Assembly (NCBI GenBank): GCA_027625915.1
Contig: JANTQA010000029.1
Location: 3,100,001 to 3,164,000, forward strand
Length of the DNA stretch: 64,000 bases
DNA from: Anaeramoeba flamelloides
Lineage: Eukaryota; Metamonada; Anaeramoebidae
Reading direction: 5' to 3'
Shown here: one piece after another, positions 22,743 through 36,406 of the stretch
Numbering within the stretch: position 1 is the first letter of the stretch
How the letters are laid out: each line of letters starts with the position of its first letter
Translations under genes and position numbers: made by a program
Notes under the pieces: model-generated
Databases searched by the model: none
Told to the model about the DNA's origin: nothing
The model's input: only the letters and a program-made list of their open reading frames with translations

Positions 22743-25550
22743 TCCAACCAACAATAACTCAAATAAAAAAACAAATGATACATAAACAATCAAATTATAC
22801 ATAAACAATAAAAAAAAAAAATAAAATAAACAGACACTTATCAAGAACAACCAGAAAGTATTTTAGTTATGTTACTTCGAATGGCTATAAAAGAGGATAA
22901 CAGGTTATGGGATTTAACTTTGGAATCTGAAAACTTACAAGTTGGTGAAAATGAAGAAATTGATGTTGGAAGGAATATTGTACTAACATTAGGAGACAAC
23001 GATCTCAATATTTGGGATGAATCAAAAGACAATCCAAAGAACATTCAAATCAACGAGGAACTTTTAGAAAATTATAATAATGGAGAATTTTTAAATTCAA
23101 TACATTTGGCAAATGTCAACAAATTGATCGAGCATTTAATTCATCCAGTTCATTATGATGAGGAATTCATTCGAGCCTTTTTAATGACTTACCATGACTT
23201 TTTAAAGCCAGAGCATTTGTTTTTAAAAGTGTTACAAAGATATCATGTCAGGCCTCCAACAGAAAAGGAAAAAGATGAAGAAAACAACAAAAGCAAAAGA
23301 GAGTATCAAATTTTCAAAATTGGGATTCAAAGAAATGTACTTAACTTTTTAGAAACTTGGGTCAATGACCAGTCTTCTGATTTTGGCCCAGTGCTGTTTA
23401 ATGCCCTAAGATCGTTTTTGGAAAATGAATTAAAACGTGACTGGCCAAAAGAAATCCAAATTTTACAACAGCAAATTAAAAAGGGAAAAATCTCAAAAAA
23501 TTTGAAGAAAAACAATAGAATTATTCAAAATAATTCAATCTCACCTGATCCAATAATTCCAAAAACTTTGTTTTCAGTTAATTTTAAACTTGATGATGTT
23601 AAAGAGCTAGAATTTGCTCGACAATTAACTTTATATCTTCATGATTTATATCAAAAAATTCAAGTAAGCAATTCTTTTTCTTGAGAAATTACGACTTTTA
23701 TAAATAATTATTATGTTTTTTTTAACTTTTTAATCAATCAAAGCAAGAATATTTTTTGAAAAAAATAATTATATAAACTTTGTTTCTGTCTAAGGAACCA
23801 AAAAAAAAATTACAAATATCAATTATTTTTTATAATTGACCCTTTCAGAAAAAATAAAGAATAAAGTAGAATAATACACATTAGAGAATATTTTATATAC
23901 ATATGAAGCAAATCTATCAATCAATAGATTGTCTTAAAAATTGAAAAACTAAAATTCTTATTACACCCTATTGAAAAAAACAACAACAATGATTATTTTG
24001 ATCTTCAATCAAAGATCCAAAGAAAATTCCAATAGAAATCAATAAGGTTTCTCGACAATCATTTTTGCTATTTCAATAAAATTAGAATAACAGGTTAGTA
24101 CCAAGTGACTATCTATCTACAATAAAAAAAAAATTTGCAAGACAATTACCTACCAATGAAAAAAAGAAAAAAGTGAAAATAAGAAAAAATAATTTCAATT
24201 TTGAAATTTCCAAATTTAAATTTTTTCTTCTAATATTCATTCAATCCCTTTAAATATATTTAATTCGCCCACTACGCCTGTGTTACTTTGACTGGAAAAT
24301 AGTTTATTTTTTTTCATCTAAATAAAAAAAAAAATCAATAAATTTCTTTTTTATTGATTTGTTTTTATTTTATTCAAAAAAAATTAAATCATCACAAAAA
24401 ATTATAAAAATCCTATTTTTAATTGTGGATATTAATTTAGTAAAATCATATTCAAAAAACAAAAACCGATCTAATATTGACAAACAAATCTAGTCCATCT
24501 AATATTAAAATAAAATTTTAAAATTCAAAATAATTTTTTCTTATTGACAACTTATACACCTATTAAAATATTTTTAATTATGTTTCTTGAAAAAAAAAAT
24601 TATAGAAGATTCTTCTTTTGATTCTTTTTAAAAGTAATACGTTGAATCTTGTATTTAATACATATATGTATATCTATAAATATGCACATGTGTGTATGCG
24701 CTGGTATGTGTTTATAATTGTTATTATTTATATATGCATATTTCTGTATATTTATGTATATATGTATGTGTGTGTGTGCTTGTATAAGTATCTTAACAAG
24801 GAAATTAATGAATGAATTATTTTTATGTTTCTAATAAAAAATTTTTAATTCTTTTCAATTTATGTTACTAATTTTATTAAATCAAAATAGTCATCGGAAT
24901 TAATAAACCAAGCTTGGAGTAAAAATCATTTAAAGCACAAAGCGCCAAATGTTATCAAAATGATTGATAAATTTAATGATTGTTCAATTTATATTGCAGA
25001 AAAAATTGTTTCTCCAGAAACTATAAAACAAAGAGCATCACAATTTGTGAGATGGATTAAAATTGGAGAATATTTAAGAGAAATGAATAATTTTGATAGC
25101 CTTTTAATGGTGATTGCAGGGTTACATAATTCAAGTTGTAAAAGATTAAAGCATACACAAGAAGAAGTTTCCAAAATCCATATGAAGACATTTAGTTCGT
25201 TACAAGAAACTTTATCAAATGAGCAGGGTTATAAAAGGTATAGAGACATCTTAGCCAATTGTAAACCACCAGCACTTCCTTATGTTGGTCTGTTTTTAAC
25301 AGACCTTACATTTATTTCAGATGGTAGCCCAAGTACAATTGATGGTTTGATTAATTTTTCAAAAAGAAAACTTTTGCATAATGTTATTAGAGAAATTAAA
25401 AAATTTCAACAACACCAATATAATTTTTGTTACGTTTACCAAATTCAAGCATTATTAAAAGAAAAGTTAACAGAGCATACAGAAAAGAGTCTATATAAAG
25501 TTTCTTTGGAAAATGAGCCAAGAGGTGTTTCAAGAAATGATTTAAATTAA
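21104..25550 (+). CDS. CAP-Gly / coiled-coil / LisH / RasGEF_N / RasGEF protein, about 912 aa
   Basis: Exons: (21104 or 21142)-21250, 21404-22057, 22182-22667, 22834-23663, 24891-25550. From 21142 the sum is exactly 913 codons. A CAP-Gly domain comes first: VGDKIIINGKPGVIKFIG.. then GTIEGTKYFECKPKHGVFIP, with the GKxxHG-like groove as KPKHG. A Lys/Glu/Gln-rich coiled coil spans residues about 90-370. A LisH-like motif is near 382-415 (DDILQIILHHYQMEGKKQLS..). A REM/RasGEF_N domain follows at about 500-600 (NVNKLIEHLIHPVHYDEEF..), then the catalytic Cdc25 domain at about 665-905 (ARQLTLYLHDLYQKI; LPYVGLFLTDLTFI). Expected role: GDP-GTP exchange on Ras, possibly at microtubule ends via CAP-Gly. 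LisH-REM-Cdc25 order is known from dictyostelid RasGEFs; CAP-Gly fusion is unusual. The 5' end is unresolved: ATG 21104 is out of frame with the CAP-Gly codons by one base in an A7 run (21131-21137). Confidence 0.88.
22697..22741. repeat. Poly-T tract of about 45 in intron 3
   Basis: Uninterrupted T run within the intron between exons 3 and 4 of the RasGEF gene. It may be a length-variable homopolymer, and it is difficult to assemble. Confidence 0.8.
24655..24790. repeat. Imperfect (TATG/TGTG)n microsatellite in intron 4
   Basis: Alternating purine-pyrimidine repeats of ATATGTAT and GTGTGTG type in the 1.2-kb last intron of the RasGEF gene. They give rise to a spurious plus-strand open frame rich in Tyr, Ile, Cys and Val. 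Confidence 0.7.
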
Positions 25551-27164
25551 TAAATAATTATTATAAAATTAAATTTTTGAAAAAAAAAAACAAAGAAATA
25601 AATTATTTTTTTAGATGATCATCTTATTATCATTTAAAATTCTTTGAAACTTGTTTTTTTTTCTTTTCTTTTTTTTTTTTTTTAATATGTGTCATTTTAG
25701 GCAATTGACGTACTTTTTTTTTATGTTAATTATTTTTCAGTATTTAGCTTCATATTTGAAAATAAATTTATTTCTCAAGAGTTAGACGCTTATTGAGTAT
25801 GGTTAAATGTTTGAAATTTCTGACCCTGTAAAATTGGTTATAAATATTTCAATTTTATAAAAAAGTGTATGAACCAATTTAATAAAATTAAAAAAAAATT
25901 GAAAAACTTAAAAAATTTTCAAAATATCAACATGGGTTTTAAATTGTTTTTGAGTCGAATTTTCTTTCAATGTTTTTGAAAATAATTAAGGAATAGTTTT
26001 AATTTTTAAAAAGTTTATTGTTTTTTATCGTAACTTTTACTTTCATGATAATTACCAGATTTTTTATATTAATTCTTTGTTGAAAGTTTTAAAAAACAAT
26101 TTTAAATGAATTTAAAGATTCTTTTTCAAAATTTTGTTTTTTAATCTTTTTGATCCCCTTTAGAATTTGTATTGGAAATTTAAATTTACTATTTCAGAAT
26201 TAAGAATTTAATCTAAAACTGGTAAAAATGTTACTGTATAGTTTGAAATTTTTAATACAAAAACCAAAAAGTATAGTTTAACTATTATATAAAAAATCTA
26301 GAATTTTAGATTTCATAAACATTTTTAATGGAATTATTTTATTAATCAATTTAAAATCTTTTTAAAAAAGCCAAAATTTAAACAATCTATCAAAAAAAAA
26401 AAAAAAAAAAAAAGGGGGGGGGGAATACATAATGTACACCAAACAAACCAAACTGAAAATATAAATAAAGTATCGAAAAAAATGTTTTTTTTCTACTTTT
26501 ATAATAATACCAAATACAATAAATATTGTGTTTATTTGTATAGGTAGCCAATGTTTAAATTTTTATATTTTTAACTATACATACTTTCTTGGGTGTTTTT
26601 TTCTAGTTGATATGTACAGAGGCTACGATTCCTTTAAAATGTTGGTTCCAAATACAAAGATGATTTCTTGGCAGTTTGTTGGAAAAAAAAGCCAAAAAAT
26701 TTGATTTTTCTTTGAATTCTAAAAAGACTAAAGTTATAATATCATAAAGAGGAATAAATATGAAATGGGTTGTAACTTGTTATAATTCAAGGGGGTGTTG
26801 TTATCATTATTGTTAAAATTGAAAAAATGAAACACAGGTTCATTATTGTAAATTTGATTAATCTAAGGTGAATATTCACCACAAAAAATATATCTTTATT
26901 TTGTAAAAAATTATTGTATTTAAAAAAAAAGTAACATGAAAATGGGTTTTTATATTGTAATTTTTGCATTTGAACAGTTTGATATTGCTCTGATATTTAA
27001 AAGATGTTTTGATGATGTTTAGTTGATATATAGTAGTATTTTTAGAATTGTTGCTGAAAGTATTTTTGCCAAAATGAGTCGATCGTATCCAGTGTAACAT
27101 TTTCAATAGTATTTCAAAAAAGAGATAATTTTTTTTTTTTCAGCAAATAATTTAAAATAGGTCA

Positions 27165-27665
27165 ATTAGAATTTCTAATATATAGTTATCAAAATAATGT
27201 GTATCCAACGACTATAATCCATTTTCCAAATAAACCCAGTATTTTTTTTGTTTCTGGTTTTCATAACACATCCAAATCTTTACTTAGTAGTATACATAAG
27301 TTCAAATCAATTTCGGTTGTAAACTAATAGATTTTTTCATATAAATTTAAATTAGTACTGTGATTGTGAAAATTTTTTTAATTTTCCCAGTTTATTAATT
27401 TTTTAAAATTTATTCTTGTTTTTTTAGAAAAATTTAATCAAAAATTACCTCTATTTTTGAGATAAATTTTCCAATTTGGTACTTTATATTTCCTTTTTTA
27501 TAAAAAAATAATTGAACTTTAAGAAATCAGTGCGATATTTATTTGGAGTTTATTCTTTTTTATTTGATTGATTCGTATATAGGCCTTCTATAAGAAACCA
27601 AAACACACTTTTTATTTTGAAACGTCCAGTTAAACTTTTCGACATGCTTTATTTTGACAAATTTA
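27165..27665. repeat. Dispersed repeat family R, copy 1
   Basis: Collinear with 37165-37625 over nearly 500 bp in the same orientation. Shared blocks include (C)CAA(C/T)..TATAATCC.TTTTTC, GATCAAATCAATT-like words, CTTTA(A/C)GAAATCA, TT(T)ATTGGGGTTTATT-like and CACA.TTTTTATTTTGAAAC, ending at TTATTTTGACAAAT. Non-coding; divergence perhaps a quarter to a third by eye. Could be an old element or a segmental duplication. Confidence 0.6.
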
Positions 27666-28877
27666 TGTTAAAAAAATTGGATATGAATTTATTTATGAAC
27701 ATATTTCAACTCCAGGTCACTCAAAGTAACCCGCCAAAAATGAAAAATGTACTTCTTTTAACAATCAACCAGTATAAGATTGTTTCGAAATAAGAGAAAC
27801 TATAAAATTTTGGTTAGAGTCGATAATCAGAAACGAAATACCTGAACAAACCATAAATTCCAAAAAAAAAAAATTAAAAATTTTTTGGATATTTAAAAAT
27901 TTTTAAATGGTATTTAAATTATATATCAGAAAACTTAATTTATTCTTCAGATATTAATTTTTAAAAACGCGAATTCGAAATTCAGTCTTGTTTGGGATGA
28001 AGACAATCCTTTATTCATTTATTGGAAATAATTATTTTATAGAAAAAAGGGTGTTTATTAAACTCTTTTTTTTTTTTTGGATCTATTTTAAAACTAAATT
28101 TTCCCAGTCTTAAAAAAGAACAACCCGGAAAGTAACAACCTAATTAATATTTCGTTTGAGTTGGTTATTAGAATAATACACCAGTGTAAATATGAAGGTT
28201 GTACAAATGGGGGTTTCTTTGAATAAATATCACTCTGAATTAAGGTAATGTTGTTAGTTAGTTGTAAGGAGTGGACAGAACAAAAAAAAAAAAAAATAAT
28301 ATATATATATATATATATATATTATTTTCCGAGATTATTTTATTACCATTGAATAATATATAAAAGTTAAATAATATTTTTTTTATCTTTTCAATTTAAA
28401 GTTAATTGTTTTATCTATTAAAAAACTATTTAGTGACTTAAATCTAAGGCATTAAATGATTGAAATTATTGGAATTTTATTATAGTTTCAATTGTTTTCT
28501 TTTACTTGAACTAAGTTTGTTGAGTTTTTTAAACATCTTTTATCTTAATCTTACAATTCTGCCCTAACAAAATGAATTTCATTTTTTCTATTAACTTAAT
28601 ATTTATTAAAATTTAATCTAAAAAATGAAATTTTTTATCTAATATATTTTTTTATTTAATTAATTGAAATTACTTGAAAAAATAAAATTGTAAAATAATT
28701 TCATTTATTACATTAAAATTAAACAAATAAAAACTTTTTTAATGAAATATTTTTCGAAATAAAGGGTAAACCTCTCAAATCATTAATACTATTGAATTAG
28801 ATGTTAATAAGATAATTACTTATTGGTGGTTTTCATTTAAATTATTCATTTTTTCATTTTTTGTTTTTTTATTTTTG

Positions 28878-29127
28878 GATATTGAACAGTTAGAAAATGA
28901 AAAAGTAAGATAAGAAACCAATTTGTGAATAATCTTGTCAGGATAAAAATGAAAATATTTTAAGTTTGATTTCAAATGAGTTAGATGTAGGAATTATGAA
29001 AGACCATTATTTGATTGATATATGGAACAAAGAAAAGAGAGGAAAGAAAAAAAAACAATTCAAACAAAATATCCAGATAAATTGCGGATTTATCTGGAAA
29101 ATGAGACTTTCAAAAACAAAAAATTGA
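28878..29127 (+). CDS. Possible spliced coding segment, unknown
   Basis: IEQLENEK codons end at a GTAAGA donor (28905). A 37-nt intron closes at TTGTCAG (28941), and 61 codons follow in phase to a TGA (SLISNELDVGIMKDHYLIDI..). Composition is protein-like and the junction keeps frame, but the upstream part runs into a hydrophobic T-rich frame without a clear start, and 37 nt is shorter than any other intron here. It may be a small gene, a relic or coincidence. Confidence 0.3.
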
Positions 29128-30782
29128 TTTGTAAAGAATTATAAATAAAATTTAGAGGACTTTTCCAATTCGCCTAGTTCAAAGGTTTTTATTGATTCTA
29201 TATTTTTTTTTTTCAAACAATTTATAAAACAAGATTTCTCATTTAAAATAAAAGGACACGCCAATTTTTAAAATATTTGATTTTAATTTTTAATGTTTTG
29301 TTTTAATGGGTTTTAAATATTCCGTTGATTGTCTTTTTTTTGTTTTAAAAGTGTTTTAATATTTTAGAATGATACTAAAATTCATTTGATTTAATTATGT
29401 ATAATTCTTCAAGTTTTATGTGCCCTTTTATTTGAAAAAAAGTAAAGATTAAATAATCAACACTATATAAAAAAAAAAATATAAAATAACTTTTAAATAT
29501 TATTCAAAGATAATAAAATAATCTTTGAAACCAAGAATTTTTTTTTATGAATTTTGTTATTAGTAAAAATTTGAAAAAAATCTTTTTGAATTTTGATTTT
29601 TTTCCTTCTAAATTAATCTAGATATTGGAAAATGAGTTCTTATCTTTTGTATCTTATTCAATAATTGTGTTGATTTTGTAAATAAAATTTAAAAAGTCAA
29701 AAATTAAAAAAATAGTAAAATTAAATAAAAAAAACAATTATTAATCTAAGTCGAACTATTGGCTAAATTGTACAAATTTGAAAAAAAAATCTTATTGAAA
29801 AAAATTCCAAATTTTAAAATGAAAGAAAATATTATCTTTTTTTGAAATTTAATTTATATTTTTTTTTATTTTTAAATTATTTAGAATCAAATATAGATAT
29901 CTATATATAATATTTATCAATAAATAAAATGAATTTGATATGTTATGTCAAAATAAATTTTGTAATGAAGGAATTATTTAATCAAGTATTTAGGCTATAT
30001 TGGGGTACAAAGTCCCAAAAAAAATTTAGTAAAATTTGATATGTTTTAATCATAAAAATTAAGAGGTTTTTGATGTGTAGACAAACTTTTTAAAAATTTT
30101 TTTTTATTTTTTTTTGTTAAAATTTTTAGGGGAAAAATAATAAAAGCAGAATAACCAAAGAAAATTTTTCAAAGGTGAAATTTTTTTTAAAAGTTATTTT
30201 ATTAATTTAGGTAACTTTACAATTTTTTATTATAAATTTATATATATAAGGTAATTGTTTATAAATTATATATCTTATAACCCTTTGATAACATTTCAAA
30301 TGAAATTTTTTATTTGTCATGAAATTAGTGTTGTGGGGTCATAAGGGATATATTGTTTAACCCAAACAGTAAACCTAAATTTAAATTTCAAAATAATACA
30401 ATTAAAATTGATGAATAAAACCGTTGATCAACTTTCAAGAAACAATTTATTATTATGAAAAGAATCCATTTTTCATAATTAGTTTTTCCAGTAATAAAAT
30501 TTGTATCTTAATTGAATTGAATTTTTGGATTTGGAAAAATAAATAGAAAAAAGTGGAAAAACATTTTTATTTTCAGATAGCCCGATTTTTAGTAATTTCT
30601 GATAGTTTGAATCAAAAAATTGAATTATAATATAATCTTATTCGAAAAAAATAAAATAAAAATAAACCAAATATTTAAAGGCCAAAGATCAGATAAAATT
30701 GATCTTTGATTTTTTGATCAATAAATTAATAAATTTATGGAACATTAAATATTAGATAATACTTTTTTTCTAGATTTATTTC

Positions 30783-30819
<37 letters not shown>

Positions 30820-31844
30820 TTTTATTAGTTTAACAAATTATTTGTGAATATTTCTTGTTTTTTTGTGATTATACTTATGAATTAGAAATTAAGACCATTT
30901 AAAAAATTGTGACCAACCTGAAATAATAAATTATAAAAAAAAATTATCCTATCGTATTCAAGAACAAGTAAAAACTAAATCTGAATTTTGATTAACTTTT
31001 AAATCATTTTAAATATATAAAAACCTAATATTTTAAAATATATAAAAAAAAAAAAACTAAAATAAAATCATTCACAATTTTTGAAATGAGTATTACGGAT
31101 TTTTTATTGCTGAACTTTCACTGTAAAAAAGTTGAAAAATAAAATTTTTTACAGATAATTAAATGAATTTTAAAAGGAAGTACATTATCTCAATTTTCAT
31201 AGTAATTATTTCACTTTTCGAAGATCTTTTTTTTTTCCACATGATCTTTTTTTAAAAAGAAAAAAAAACAAAAAAAAAAACAATTTTGAAAAAGCATTAA
31301 AAGAAAAATAAAAGCAAAATAAATCAAAAATTTGCCAAATTAGAAAAAATGATTCTGATCCAAAAATTTGAAAATATTATTTTGATAAGAATACTACGAT
31401 AAACACTCAAACCAACTTCTATTAACATTATAAGGTGACTCAAAATTTTTGTAATCTATTTAGTTTATTTTATTTGAAAATATTAAAATAAAAAATAACA
31501 AACCAAGTAAAAATCTAACAATATAATTTTAATCCCTGAATTATTACCAATCTTCTGAAATAATTATATACATATCATTCATAAAACCTTTTTAAATAAT
31601 CAATTTAAAAATATTTTCTCATACTTTAAATTAAATTTTACAGGTTTTAAAAAATCTCTTTACACAATTTTTTAATTTAATATTTGGTTATTTTTCATAT
31701 ATTTTTGTTTCAAAACAAATAAAAATGATTCAAAACCCATTCTTCAAATTTAGAAATTTATTTAATTTCAAGTTTAAAATAATTATTATATTTTTTTTTT
31801 TGTAATGATGTATATTTAGCTTACTTAGATATTTTAAAGCTCAG

Positions 31845-32080
31845 TGATTTCATTTTTAAATTTAATTTTTGTAGACATTTCTTTTCTAATAACAAGATTT
31901 CTTTCTTGATAAAAGAAGAAAATTTATTTTTGAAATAATTTGAAAATAAAATAAGAAATAAATTTTGAAAAAAAAAATTCATTTTTTTGTTCTTAGGTCT
32001 CACTGTAAAAAATTATGTGAGATTTACCAACCTCAAAAACCTTTTCTCAAATACAATAGACATTAAATTTGAATTACACA
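31845..32080. repeat. Dispersed repeat family X, copy 2
   Basis: Right part (31993-32080) matches 63396-63480: TCTCACTGTAAAA../..TGTGAGATTTACCAAC followed by a block ending CAATAGACATTAAATTTGAA. The TCTCAC/GTGAGA hairpin is intact. The left part is more diverged. Confidence 0.55.
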
Positions 32081-32564
32081 TATATATGTTTTGTTTGATT
32101 AATCAAATAATTTTTAAAATTTTATTTTGAAAACTCACTAGAAATCATAATCAAGACCAAAACCCCGAACTAATAATTAAAATCTTACACTTTTCATTAA
32201 TATCTTTTTGATTCCTTATTTTTAGTTTTACAATTTACTCTTTTTCATTTTTTTAAAAAATATTAGTATCATTCTATCTTTGTATAAAATCGCATAATAT
32301 TTGAATTCAAGTTAAACGTTATTGGGATCAAACGACTCAAAAAAAGATTTTATATTTATTATTGAAAAGTAAAATTATTTAATTTTTACAACTTTTTCCA
32401 AGTCATCCAAATTTTTTTTATGAAATAAGTTTGATATTTTATTTATTTAGTTTTTTTTTTTCATGAAAGTAAGCTGATCTTAAAAAAAATGACTCAAAAT
32501 ATGAAACTTGATTCATTAAAAATGTTATGGGACTTGTAAAGACTGTATTCAATGAATAATAATA

Positions 32565-32595
<31 letters not shown>

Positions 32596-32922
32596 AAAAA
32601 AAAAGGGGAGTATTTCTAATTTTAATAATTGAAATAACTAAAAGAAAATTTATAAATTTAGAGAATAAAAAAATAAAAAAAAAAATTATTTATATTGAAA
32701 TAAAAAGTTTTTCTTATCCTCACAAATTACTCAAATATAATGTATTTTATATTGAGGATTTACTATTTAAACGATCACAATGACAATGAAAATAATAAGA
32801 ATAATAATTCAAGGTTATTGTTTGTTTGTGTGTTAATGGTATTTATTGATTTGACTTTTAATTTAAATACTGAATGGTTTGAAATTTTGTTTTATAGGTG
32901 GGTTATTTTGAAATCTGATTCT

Positions 32923-35900
32923 TTAATTGATTGTCTTATTCAATTTTTTTTCAAGTAATTTAAAGTTATCTTCTAATTTTTGAATTTCATTATAATTTAA
33001 ATCATAATTATCAAATTTGTTTTCACTATTATTTTTGGGTTGAGTATTGTTTTTGAATCTTCTATAATTTTGAGATTTATTATTAGTTCTTGGAATAGTT
33101 TTTGTCAAATTATATTGGTTATTAGATCTTTTGGGGTGTTTAATTTTACTCTCGGATAAGTTTTCGTTGTGATTCCATTTGTTTGAATAAATTGAAGAAT
33201 GTTTTTTGTAATCATTTTCTAAATCATTCTCTAATTTGAGAAATTCATTTTCGTTATAATTTCCATAATTTTTTGATTTTTTATTTCCATTAATATCTCT
33301 TTTTTTTTTATTTTTTATCTCAATGTCAATTTCAGTTTCATTGTATTCATAGTTTTCGTTATCATAATCTTCTTCTTCTTTGTCATTAAATGGTTTATTT
33401 CTTTTTGTTTTGATTCTATTGTTCTCATTATTTACCATATATTTATCTTTATTGTTATCCCGAATTACATTCTCATTTTCATTTACATTCTTATTAATAT
33501 CATTGTATGTTTCATAATCATTTTCAAGTGCAAATTCATCATAATTATTAAAAGAATTTTTATGGAAAGTATTTTTGGATAATTGGGAAATGATTTTTTC
33601 GTTTTGTAAAACTCTTAAACCAAGTTCTCTCATTTTTTTTCTCTCTGTGTTTGGAATTTCAAAAGATTGTGTTGGCTTGGAATAGTAGCTGCTACGAGTA
33701 TTATTCTGCGTTTTATTGGATTTTAAATATTCAATTTGCTTGGATAATTCTCCAATTTGATTTAAAATTTTTTGTTTGCTTTGATCGGTGCCTATGCCAA
33801 AATTAGCTAGTTGGTTGAATAGATTGATTCTTTCTGTTTTTAAATTTTCATTTTCTCGTTTGATTGTTTCATTTTCTCGTTTGATTGAATTCTTTTCAAA
33901 GATAATTTGAGATATTTTCTCATTGGTTTCATTAAATTGCTCTTTAATTTGTTCAATTTTTTCTTTATATAAATGCTTTTGTTTTTTTAATTGTTGGATT
34001 TGTTTCTCATTTTTTTGTTTAAGTTGTTTATATGCCTTTAGTTTATTCGCCAAAATTTGATTTTCTTTAATAAAGTCATTATTATTGTCATTTTTCGTTT
34101 TTCCAAGTTCTTTTAATTGTTGTATTAACCGACTTGTCCTTTTATTACTCTGTGCCAACACTCTTCTTAATTCAAGTTCTTTTTTTTCTAATGATTGCGT
34201 TTCACTGTTTTTATTTTTTAATTCTTGCTTTAAATTGAAATTAATATTGCTCATTTTCTTTAATTTTGATACATTTTCTTTTTTATGTTGTTCAAGGATT
34301 TGTATTAATTTTTGTTTTGAGCTCACATTACTTTTCAACATTAATAATTTCGAATGCCATTGATTCCTGCCATCTTGGATTTGTTCTATTTCGTCTAATA
34401 AATTTGAAATCTGTTGTGATTGATCTTTATTCAATTCAGATAATGCATTTTTTTCATTGACTAACAACCTAAATTTGGATTCAAATTCTGAAAATTTTGT
34501 TTGCCAAAATAAAAATTCTTTAGAAACAAGTCCTGAATGTTCTTTCCATTTTAATTCAATTCTTTGCGATTCAAATATAAATTTATTTTTTAATTTTAAT
34601 AATGTATTTAAGGAATAAATTAATTTGTCTTTTAAGGTTGAAAAATCCCATTTGAGTCTTTGCTTTTGGATTTGCCTTTGCTTTTGTTCTTTATATTCAT
34701 TGAAATTTTCATTCTTATTCTTGTGATCGTGATCAAGAGTGAGTGAGAAATTTTCTTCATCTTCTTCACTGGTATTATCCTCATTGATATTATTCTCACT
34801 GGTATTATCTTCATTGCCATTGTTTATGTTATTAGTATTGTCGTAATCAGTTTCGTGCTCTTGATTTTTATTGAAATTTAAATCTTTTGGTTGGTTTTCA
34901 ATTGAATAAAATTGGTAATTATTTTTGGAATTATGATTTTTTCTATTGCTTTGGTTTTGTTTGCCATTCAAAATCAGTTCAATTTCAGATAAGATCGTTC
35001 GAAGTAAGCTATCTCTTTCTCTGATATTGATTTGGAGCGATTTGATATTTTTTTGTTTTAGTTTTTGTTTCTCAATGTTATTAAACAATCGATTGTTATC
35101 TCTTTTTAATTCGTTATTTTCTGAGTGTAAATTAGAGTATTGACTTTTTAAATTAATGAATTGGCTGTTAAGCTTTTGGTTGTTCTGGTTTAATTGTTCC
35201 AGTGAAGAAAGCATTTGTTTTTCTTTTCCATTACTGATGTTTAATTGGTTGGAAAGTTGATTAGAACGGGTTTTGGCCTTATTAAAATTGTTTTCAGCAA
35301 CTTGGTTTTTTTTTCGAAGTTCAAATATCATTGAATTTTGGGTGGAAATGTTTTTTTTTAATTTTCTGATTTGTGAATTTAAATCAGAATTCTCTTTTTG
35401 TGTGATTTTTAATTGCTTTTCAAAGCGAGTTAACTTGAGACTATTTTCACTTTCGTGGATTTGCCTTTTTTGTAATAGGGCTGTTATTGACCCAATTTTT
35501 TGCTCATTTTGGAGGTTTAATTTGATCAAATTTTGAATTTTTTTTTCATTCATTAAATTCATTTCATTCAAAGAAATTATTTCTTTTTTGGAATTCTCCA
35601 ATTTTAATTTTATATTTTTTGAATTCTTGATCGAGTTGTTGTGCTCTTTTTCCATTTTTATTAACTCTTCATCTTTTTGTTCGCTTTTTTTGGTTAACAT
35701 TTGAATCCTTTCATTTGCTTTATTTCTTTCCTTCTTTATTTGGTTGTAAATTTGTTTTTGACTTTTGTTGTTGTGATTGATTTCTTCAATTATTTGTTCC
35801 TTCTCTTGAATTTCTTCGTTTGCTTGTTTCATTTGGGTTTTTAATTTGCTAATTTCTTCACTCATTCTTTGGATCTCTTTTAAATGCTCTTCATTTTCTA

Positions 35901-36375
35901 TTATTATCTGATTTTGGTTTGTTACAATTTCATCTTGGTCTTGCTTGTTTTTTTCTTGAAGAAACTCACTTTCTTTTTGAAGTTGCTCATTTTCTTTTGT
36001 TAATTCTTGGTTTTCTTTTTTTTTTTCTTCATTTTTGTTTGTTAATTCTTCATTTTCTTTTTTTAATTCTTCATTTTCTTTTTTGATTTTCTTTTCTTTT
36101 TGCAACAATTTGTCAATTGTAATGCTGGACTCTTCTAAAAGTTCCTTTTGTTCTTCATTTTCTTTGCAAATTTCATTGTATTGATTTATAAATTTTTCCT
36201 TTTCTTCTTCTTGTTCTTTTAATTTGATTTCTTGAACAGAGAATGCCTCTTGTAGTTCAAAAAAATCTGATTCATTTGTTTGTAATTTTTCTTCAAGTTC
36301 ACTGATCTCTTGTCTTTCTTTTTCAGAGTAATTCGATTGTTTTCTTTTGATAAGCTCTTTTCTGTTTATTTTGGT

Positions 36376-36406
<31 letters not shown>

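Larger units (their letters stand above)
25551..32922. other. Long AT-rich intergenic region
   Basis: About 7.4 kb between the convergent RasGEF and coiled-coil genes. It holds a run of about nine G after an A run (26392-26424), one copy of dispersed family R (27165-27665), TA microsatellites (28295-28322; 30786-30812), a possible small spliced gene (28878-29127), one copy of family X (31845-32080) and a (AAAAT)n tract (32560-32592). No other coding signal seen. Confidence 0.5.

Noticed and set aside
22284-22850. Minus-strand frames across RasGEF exons 3-4
   Set aside because: Antisense shadows of the plus-strand coiled-coil and LisH codons, one ending in the poly-T intron read as poly-Lys.
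24618-24815. 65-codon Tyr/Ile/Cys-rich plus-strand frame
   Set aside because: Produced by the TATG/TGTG microsatellite in the RasGEF intron.
34085-35536. Several plus-strand frames of 60-92 codons inside the coiled-coil gene
   Set aside because: Phe/Leu/Cys/Ser-rich antisense shadows of Lys/Glu/Asn codons on the minus strand.
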